From Elysia chlorotica (taxonomy: Eukaryota > Mollusca > Gastropoda > Plakobranchidae), in contig RQTK01000480.1 of NCBI GenBank assembly GCA_003991915.1, positions 105,829 to 169,828 of the forward strand: a stretch of DNA of 64,000 nucleotides, given 5' to 3'. This document shows positions 56,786-64,000 of the stretch, piece after piece; position 1 is the first letter of the stretch; every line of letters starts with the position of its first letter. The notes beneath the pieces were generated by a model, which saw only the letters and a program-made list of their open reading frames with translations, had not been told where the DNA came from and made no database searches. Both the position numbers and the translations under genes were made by a program.

Positions 56786-58328
56786 TCATTCGTTATCTAT
56801 ATGCGTTGCTTTGTGCTTTTTCTTCTTTTTCTTCAGCGGCATATCAGAGCTTTCTAAGGAAGGAGAATTGATTTCGAGAGACACATCTGCACTGGAATAG
56901 CCAGACGAGTGTTTTCTCTTTTTACCTGTCTTCAATCTCTCTGATTTTTCTGAGGCACCACCATTCATAGTTGGCACTAGTTCTGCATCATCAACTGGCT
57001 CTTGTTTCACTCCTGACCGTGAAATAAATTTACCAGCATCACCCGAACTGTTCACACTGACTCCGTCTTCCAAAGAAAAACTCACATTCTTCTTCTGCTT
57101 CTCTGCTTTAAAAGAGCTAGAAAGAATCCCCTTGATATCCCCACCTGCAAACGAACTGTTCGGATCCTGGGATCCATTTAGTGATACCCTACCAGCTTCA
57201 CTTTCTTTGACACTTTTCTCCTTGTCCCGCTTGTGCTTTTTCTTCTTTCGCTTGCCTTGCGTTGTTGGAGAGTACTCATCTTCCTGCCCCAGCCCGTCTC
57301 TGAGTGTTTCGTCAAGTCCGCTGAGACGACTCTGAGAATCGTTCATGTCTGCAAACTCTGAGGATGCCGAAAGCTCGTTTCCTGATATGGGCTCATCCAT
57401 GGATAGGCTTGCGTCCTCTTTATCTTTTTTCTTTTTCTTCTTCTTTCTCTTCTCTGGTGTTTCATCAGATGATGTTGTGGATTCCTTGTCTTGTTTCCTA
57501 TGCTTAGAGCGTTGCCGAGACCTGGCTGGGGAATCTTGATACACACCAGGATGGAAAAAAGAGAAAACAATTTTTTTATTAGTTCCATTGTTATACAAAA
57601 TGAAAAAAAAAAAAACAACAGAAAATGGACGAAAAAAAAATCAAAACAGATTTGTCTCATATGCAAAAGAAGACAATTGTAATTGTTGTATTTCTCCGCT
57701 TAGTAACAGTAAATATAAACTCGATCTGGATCTTAAACTCATGCTTCATTAACTTGAAGAGTGAAAGTCCGCACATTACATTCGTACTTAGACTAAAACT
57801 AATAGGAATAACAATGGCTGTTTTTTAAATTTATTAGCTGGATTGATTAAAAAAAGAAGCATGCCCTTAATGAAAAAAAATGGTGGAAGAAGAGAATCAG
57901 TTATAATAAATGGACTCACAAATTATTAGTGTAGATCATAATTTAATATTTTAAAATTACAATTGAAATAATATCTTAATGTAGAATCATTTTGTTTCCC
58001 CCCTGCTTATGTTGGTCGCGTATTTCTTACTTACAGTGATGCCAACTGGATCTTTATTTTTTACTGAACCTTTGTTGCGTAAAACATCATTACCATATTA
58101 AGTGAGAAAAGATAACTCTTAGACAATTTATCTTTACTGAACCATGACCAGCCACATTTCTTTTTTAAAACCACAGCTGCCAATATTTCAGAAGACAAAT
58201 ACAGATTTTTAGCGCTATAAATAAATTCAGTCACTACAAAGTTAACCAAAGCAGAGTACAAGAACTCACATGAACTACCACTTTGACCTGCGCCAAAAGG
58301 TATAAACCTCTCTCTGAGGCCAGTGGGC

Positions 58329-58365
<37 letters not shown>

Positions 58366-61300
58366 TAATAAACTTTATTTCTATTGGGTTCTACAATAAA
58401 AATACATGTGAATTTTGTTGACAGTTGTAACAACTATACACATAGTTATAATTTAAATACTGGCATGCGCACAAGAACTGAGGGCGGCGACGAAAGTTAC
58501 ATGTCACATGAATTACCCTCACCTGCGCCAAAGGGAGTGAACCTCTCTCTCAGTCCCGTGGGCATGCACACCATGGCAGGACCCGGTCTCTCTAGACTTG
58601 GCAGTGTGTACGGTGACGGCTTAGTCTCCACACGGTACGACTTGGTCACTGACAGATGTCCACTGACCGTTGGACCTGTGTAGGAAGATAATGGACACAG
58701 TAGATTTTTTGTTGTTGTTTTGTTGCCATCCAATGTCAGCACTATATAAGCTATATTGTGACAGGCCTTAAAATTAACCTCCGACAATTTTTTGTACTGC
58801 CACACAGAGACTGCTGGGATACTTGGACTAGGGATTTTTTTTATACCTATATCACTATCACTATAATCAGAGAAAATCTTATTTCATGGTTTACTTATTA
58901 ACATCTGGAAATTGAAATAAAACCACTTTTCATGCATTAGTTTCAGGCAATCATGAATAAATTATATGACTTTTTATCTTTGGCCATCAAAATATTGCAC
59001 GCAAATCAGCCTGAAATGTTTACAGTTTTTATTTTTTTAAAACTACTTTCACTCTACTTTGACAGTATTTAAAATAGCCTCTGATACGTTCACAAATACT
59101 TAGGGGGGGAGGGGGAAGGCGTTCACTGACTTTGTCATATCAGTTTTGGGTGGTCGCACCAAATATAATAATTTACACATGGTTTTGCATCCTTTTTTAC
59201 CACAAAAACAGAATAAAATAACCAAAATATTTTGAGGTCCTAAATTCCAAACCATCTGGGAGTTTGTGGGCAGTCGCAGGAACTTTTATTAGCGCACTTA
59301 AATGAACAAAAGAGGGTCTGCATACACCTATACAGTGAAGACAATGTTATTAGAAGAAAAGAAAAAAAGGAACGCAGACCTTACTGGTCACTTGGAATAT
59401 GTATGCATATCGCTGGAGGCAGGTACATTTTTTTATGAGCTACTTAATCAAAAGTAGAAATAAAGATTCAAGAATGTGTTGGAAGACATGGTTCGCAAGT
59501 CAATGATCATTTTAATGCTACTTGTACGAGAAGGGGTCTCTATGGGCTAAATTGATGTTTGAGGAATACCCAATTTCAAAGGAGGAATACTTGTAATTTG
59601 AAAGAAAATCCCTTTTTAAGTAATTCCCTGACATGTGACACAATCATAGACATGGGACAAAGGTTTCAAGTTCATTTTACAGTAACTTGGTGCAATAACT
59701 AACTCAAAATGTCTAGTCTGAACGGTCTAAAAAAGTACCTACCTACAACTGTCTCTTCTTTATGCTTGACCAAAGGCTTCAGATCCAAATCCTGTTGAAG
59801 TTAAACAAAAATAATTCCAAATTTAACATATTCTTCATTTGCATTTATGCCAACTGGGTCTTATCTTTTAAAACCAAACCCCTTGCTTGACATAGGATTA
59901 TAGTTCATAATCTCTTGACTGACTTTTACTCAGTGATGCCAACTGGATCATTATTCCTTTACTGAATATTTTGTGTAAATAGCATATTGAACGACAAAAC
60001 TTAACCGCTTAATAGACAAAACTGGATAAGATAACAAATTTTTATTTGTCCCTTTGAGAGAAACTCAACACGGACATGTTATTTGAAACACATTTTTTAA
60101 AGAATCAGAAAAAAACTTTAGTGACGACTAATAACTATATTAAGTATTATAAGTCTAATTTCAAATATTAGGCTTATTAGAACATAATTTAACACATGTT
60201 TTTTGTTTTATGTGTTAGGAAAACAAGAACCTTTTCTTTTAACTCCCCATTCTATGTCCTGCAAACAAGGAATAATATTAAACAAACTAAATCAGTATAT
60301 TTTTTTAAACTGAACATGAAAGCAGCAAAGCATTCTTATTCACAAATATATAACCCCTTCCTCTGAAAATCCTTGTCTTACATTAAAAAAAAAAATGCAA
60401 ATCCTTAAATTTACTCTATAATTATTACATAAAAAAGAACCCATAAATTTTTCCTCTGAAAATCCTTAAATTTACAGAACATTTACATCACTGATATGGA
60501 TAATCAGAGAATAATATTAAACATGACTGCAAACGAAGATTTAAGTCTAGGATTAACATTCAACGTTGAAATAGAAAACAACAATCTCCTCACCTGCAAC
60601 GCGGTGGCTGCCAGCTGGTACACAGCAGAAAGCTGGCCGGGCAGACTGTCATCCCTCTGTCAGACAGAAAAATAAATAAACAAATAAAATCATGGAAAAT
60701 TTGTATTTAAAGTCTAAGATTGTGATATGACTCTTGATGTTGTTGTTAAGTCTATCGGTCTCTGAGCTTCAGCTCTTTTTCCTACAGCCATGAAGAATAA
60801 GACAGCAGTTCTTTGTAGCTGAATTGTAGCTAACCTTTCGATTAGTTGATTTTTTACATTTTTTATTCTTTAAATGGAGGTGGATATTACAAAAAGTGAC
60901 AACATACCACATATTTTGTAACTTAAAAAAACTTCTTATTTCATACCCAAATTACTAATGTAAATATTTTTACAAAATAATTACATTTATAGCTTTATTT
61001 TGGCAAAGAACTCAATAAGATGAAAGGGGATCATCCTTGCTTATAGTTATTTCTTTTAATTTGTAATTTTTTTAAATTGTAAAATCTTACCGCTACATCA
61101 ACAATCTGTCCTGGTGTATACATCAGTCCATTTAGTTCCTCGATGTTAAACTGGAGAAAAAAATATTGAGTAAAACCTAATTCAAAGTGACAGATCTAAC
61201 CAATACACATCAAATTTCTTTCCATTTTGTTTCTAGTGAAAAAACAACAATTTTTAGAATTATATCGGCAGCAAATTAAAATAGGACCCCCCGACGAAAG

Positions 61301-61559
61301 CAGAAATTGGGCTAACTTGTTCTAATTTGTGAGCTCGTCAAAGCATTTTATTGCTCTAGTATGATGAACACGTTATTCATATTAGGGCGTTAAAAGATGG
61401 TAAAATTGGCATTTTGATTATAACATTAATTCCTTTGCAGTTTGCTGGCAGAATATTTTTTTTATTATTAATATTTGAAACTGTCTGATAAGAAATTTGA
61501 CATTAAAGTAAATTCTGCATATTGTGTATTGAAGAATTATAAATTGAAAAGGCATGATT

Positions 61560-61633
<74 letters not shown>

Positions 61634-62263
61634 ACAAAAGCAAGAGGAGTAAAGGAAAAAGAGAGAGAGTAGGTACTTTCAATGTAACATGAAAGGTAAA
61701 TACAATTATACAAGCTATTTAAATGGACAAGGAAAAAAAGTTTAAAGAAAAGATCTTTAACACAAACCGTTTTTGGAACTTGAATCAAAAACATTTCCAG
61801 GTTTGGCTGATCGTCTGCCAGCTGTGTTTCTTCTGACTGTTGGAAGTCTGAGGGAGGCTTGTAACTGAAAGTGGATAGGGGCAAATTACAGACAAATCGT
61901 TCGAGTCATGTGTAGGTAATTGCTAAAATAGCTTCTGATCTAGAAAATGCTAGTGCTACTGTTAAAACCACGTTTACAATCTCTTAGGAATATATGTGAC
62001 TTCAGTGTACATGAAATTTAAACAATCATTTACAATGTCACTGTAATCTTTTATTAAAAAATTTATAACGATCCGTAAATGGCAATATTATTTGACATCA
62101 CTTTGAAAAGTGTGAAACAGGGTCTTATAAAAAAAAAGAATTGCTACAGAATAATTTATTCATTGTATTAAAGATAATGCAAAAGCAAGACTTCAGCTTC
62201 AATGGAAATGTTAAGATCATTTTGGTTCCATAGTGAAAAGATAGATTGTAAATCTTACCTCAT
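56786..62263 (-). CDS. POLR1G: RNA polymerase I subunit RPA34 / POLR1G-like protein
   Basis: Nucleolar Pol I subunit; RPA34 pairs with RPA49 in a TFIIF-like heterodimer that supports rRNA transcription. Minus-strand exons: 62263-62259 (ATG AG), 61864-61768, 61150-61091, 60656-60594, 59791-59743, 58675-58523 and 57534-56786 (TGA). Phases agree and the product is about 391 aa. The N-terminus MSYKPPSDF plus LEMFLIQVPKT matches the family's PP.F / LWLIQ.P block. The central exon has GHLSVTKSYRVET and MPTGLRERFTPFGA, the family's LR.RF.PFG. The last 249 codons are a low-complexity tail rich in KKKKKK clusters, Ser and acidic residues, typical of animal POLR1G. The start ATG has A at -3. The last-exon acceptor is ATCAAG (AAG rather than CAG), so its exact position is the least certain. 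Confidence 0.85.
58282..58335 (-). pseudogene. Partial copy of the POLR1G RERFTPFGA exon
   Basis: 235 bases downstream of the true exon end, the minus strand again reads PTGLRERFIPFGA followed by CAG|GTCAAAG. Only the last 16-18 codons are present, abutting an AAT microsatellite at 58330-58371. There is no acceptor in front, so it is a duplicated exon end carrying a spare donor. Confidence 0.8.
58330..58371 (+). repeat. AAT microsatellite
   Basis: (AAT)n with one GAT, between the duplicated exon end and the real exon. Confidence 0.95.
58722..58825 (-). mobile_element. SINE 3' fragment in POLR1G intron
   Basis: CCATCCAATGTCAGCACTAT, AGCTATATTGTGACAGGCC and TACTGCCACACAGAGAC are the reversed SINE 3' part. 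Confidence 0.7.
61563..61626 (+). repeat. GA microsatellite in POLR1G intron
   Basis: (AG)n of about 64 bases, just downstream of the first large POLR1G exon in transcription order. Confidence 0.97.
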
Positions 62264-62315
62264 ATTTACACTGAATATGCCAAAAGTACATGTACTGCCT
62301 CCTTTGCTTTGAAAT
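62264..62315 (-). promoter_or_regulatory. POLR1G 5' UTR part of first recognised exon
   Basis: An acceptor TTTTTTTAG precedes 62315 on the minus strand, so this exon carries 5' UTR and the start ATG at 62263-62261. An upstream non-coding exon is implied. A candidate donor CTGCAG|GTAAAA on the minus strand lies near 63580, but it is not proven. Confidence 0.5.
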
Positions 62316-62989
62316 CTAAAAAAAAAAAAGAAAAAGAAAAAGTGTGTGGTTTAAAAATATCTTTGTTAAAAATGTTTGTTCCTCGGGATTTTATTTCTCA
62401 TCCATTCGAGTGAAAATTGCTTAAGTTTTTGCACACTATAAATCTTGGCCTAAATCTTGAATATTACAAGTTTCAGATTTCTCCATCCCACCTACACCCT
62501 ATATTTCATTCTAAAATTTCTAGGTACAGTTCTATGGCAGGACAAGCCAAGTTAATGTCTCATTTGGACTCTAATTTAAGCTGTGAAAAATAAAAGAAAA
62601 TGACCAGGACTAGTGGGAGTACTGCGGACGTCAAAGTCAATAATTTTAAAATTTCATCATAAATTTGGGTGAGCCAACATTGCAAGTACTTTATTTATCA
62701 GTGGTGCATAACTTGTTATTAATTTTATTACTGAACCGGTACCACTGAACCTTTGACAGAATAGCAGTTTTGTACTGAGTCTGACCTGCAAACTTTTTAC
62801 TGGAAATATGTAAAATTGGCAAAATAATAAGATTTAGAGATATGGAAAATATTTTAACAGAAAGAGGCTATCTGAATCGGAGAGCTCGACAGGACGAACC
62901 TTAGTCAAAGAACCTCGAACCATGAACTCCCTAGAACTAAACCATTCTGGTGAGTCTGAATTCCACAAATATTTAATTCTTTTTTCAAA

Positions 62990-63150
62990 TCTAGATCTAG
63001 ATCTATGTCTAAAAAAAAATGAAGATTAAAGATTCAGAATGTGTCTTTTACTAGATTTTAGATCTTAATCTAGAAATCTAGAGATTTAAAAATCCAACTT
63101 AGGCATAGATCTAGATCTAGATTCTAGAAAGATTCTAAAGATCTAGAGTT
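62990..63150. repeat. TCTAGA/AGATCT-rich tract upstream of POLR1G
   Basis: Repeated TCTAGATCTAGATCTA and related words, similar to the tract at 38340-38465. Confidence 0.75.
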
Positions 63151-63913
63151 TTAAAGGCTACAGTTTATATCTACAGATTTACATGAGGTGGAGGTAGACT
63201 TTTTAGTGCATCGTTTAGACCTTTCAGACTTTACTTATGGTTCAAAGGGGTCTTTAATTTATTGATTAAGTTTCTAGATTTATAATTAAAACTCACAGGT
63301 TTACATCACAGGAAATTTTCTGTGTTGACCATGAGCACTGAACAGTCGGGTGGTCTGGGGTCTTGTTCAATCCAAAAATGAAAGTGAAAGTAGGCAGTTT
63401 ACGGAAGTAAATATAAAAACAGAATTAATCATAATGTTGTGGGAACGGATACAGAACTTACAACAACAGAAAAGACAACAAACCAGAGGCACATTTTGTG
63501 ATAATGATTGTTCATTAAAAAAAAACAACAACCCACCAACAAAAAAAATAACAACAAGTATCAATCAGATTAATTTTACCTGCAGATTTTATTTGCAGAA
63601 GAAACGATCCCTCCTCGTGTTACATCTTCTAGGCTCACTTTATCTATGGGGCGTCTCCTAGTTTCCCCGAAGGCATCCCATAAGATCAAAGTTCAATGCG
63701 AATAGAGGGCATGGTGGATCCTGCTCTGATCTATTTTACTGCTACGAAGCTAGTCCTCTAAAGCAATGAAAAGGGATCCTAAGTTTTGGCGCACATAATT
63801 ATGTCCTGAAGTTGATAGAGAGGGTAGGAGGAGGCAGATTAGACAAACCTCCATGCTACGCTAGTGTGACGTGTTATGGTTTTGTTTTGATGGTGATGTT
63901 GTTGTTGTTTTGC

Positions 63914-63932
63914 TGTAGTAGTAGTAGTAGTA

Positions 63933-63989
<57 letters not shown>

Positions 63990-64000
63990 TAGTAGTAGTA
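63914..64000 (+). repeat. AGT microsatellite running off the window end
   Basis: (AGT)n with few interruptions from 63914 to the last base. Confidence 0.97.

Noticed and set aside
63580-63720. Upstream POLR1G coding exon reading RRPIDKVSLEDVTRGG
   Set aside because: The phase fits and a donor exists, but the family N-terminus already starts at MSYKPPSDF (62263) and no start codon opens this frame; it may be a 5' UTR exon.

Overview
This is a eukaryotic, AT-rich, intron-rich window from an animal. Three multi-exon protein-coding genes sit in a sea of repeats. The protein matches (SLC37A3, mitochondrial succinate-semialdehyde dehydrogenase, RNA polymerase I subunit RPA34/POLR1G) are metazoan. 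The abundant tRNA-headed SINE with a (CAACC/CAACT)n tail, the GA/CT and AGT/AAT microsatellites and the TCTAGA-rich tracts look mollusc-like, perhaps gastropod. That taxonomic guess is inference and was not tested. There are no operons, CRISPR arrays or prokaryotic features.

Layout. (1) 1-14.95 kb, plus strand: 15 exons of an SLC37A3-type transporter gene. The 5' end lies before the window, and one internal exon needed to keep the frame was not found. (2) 15-39.5 kb: no intact gene. It holds a 1.6 kb insertion between 140 bp direct repeats, a foldback MITE, SINEs, a 2.8 kb satellite of about 165-190 bp units, a decayed LINE with a recognisable reverse transcriptase, a TAA-flanked element with terminal inverted repeats, a 665 bp tandem duplication and long AGT and AAT microsatellites. 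(3) 40.35-52.4 kb, plus strand: the complete or nearly complete ALDH5A1 (SSADH) gene. Exon 5 is present twice in tandem with only synonymous differences. (4) 52.4-56 kb: intergenic repeats between convergent genes. (5) 56.79-62.3 kb, minus strand: a POLR1G/RPA34-like gene with a lysine-rich C-terminal tail.

The most unusual signal is structural. Tandem repeats repeatedly sit exactly on exon-intron junctions and copy the splice site with a few bases of exon. This is seen at ALDH5A1 exon 5 (whole exon), the exon 6 acceptor, the exon 7 donor, the exon 8 acceptor and the exon 10 acceptor, and at a partial POLR1G exon copy. Frame-preserving minisatellites also lie directly behind two SLC37A3 donors. 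In addition, a SINE has inserted exactly at the ALDH5A1 exon 2 donor and now supplies the GT, while the old donor survives inside the target-site duplication.

The three genes have unrelated roles: an endolysosomal membrane transporter, mitochondrial GABA/succinate-semialdehyde catabolism, and rRNA transcription. Nothing suggests they work together. All exon boundaries were inferred by eye from GT/AG sites, reading phase and remembered family sequences, without alignment or transcript data.
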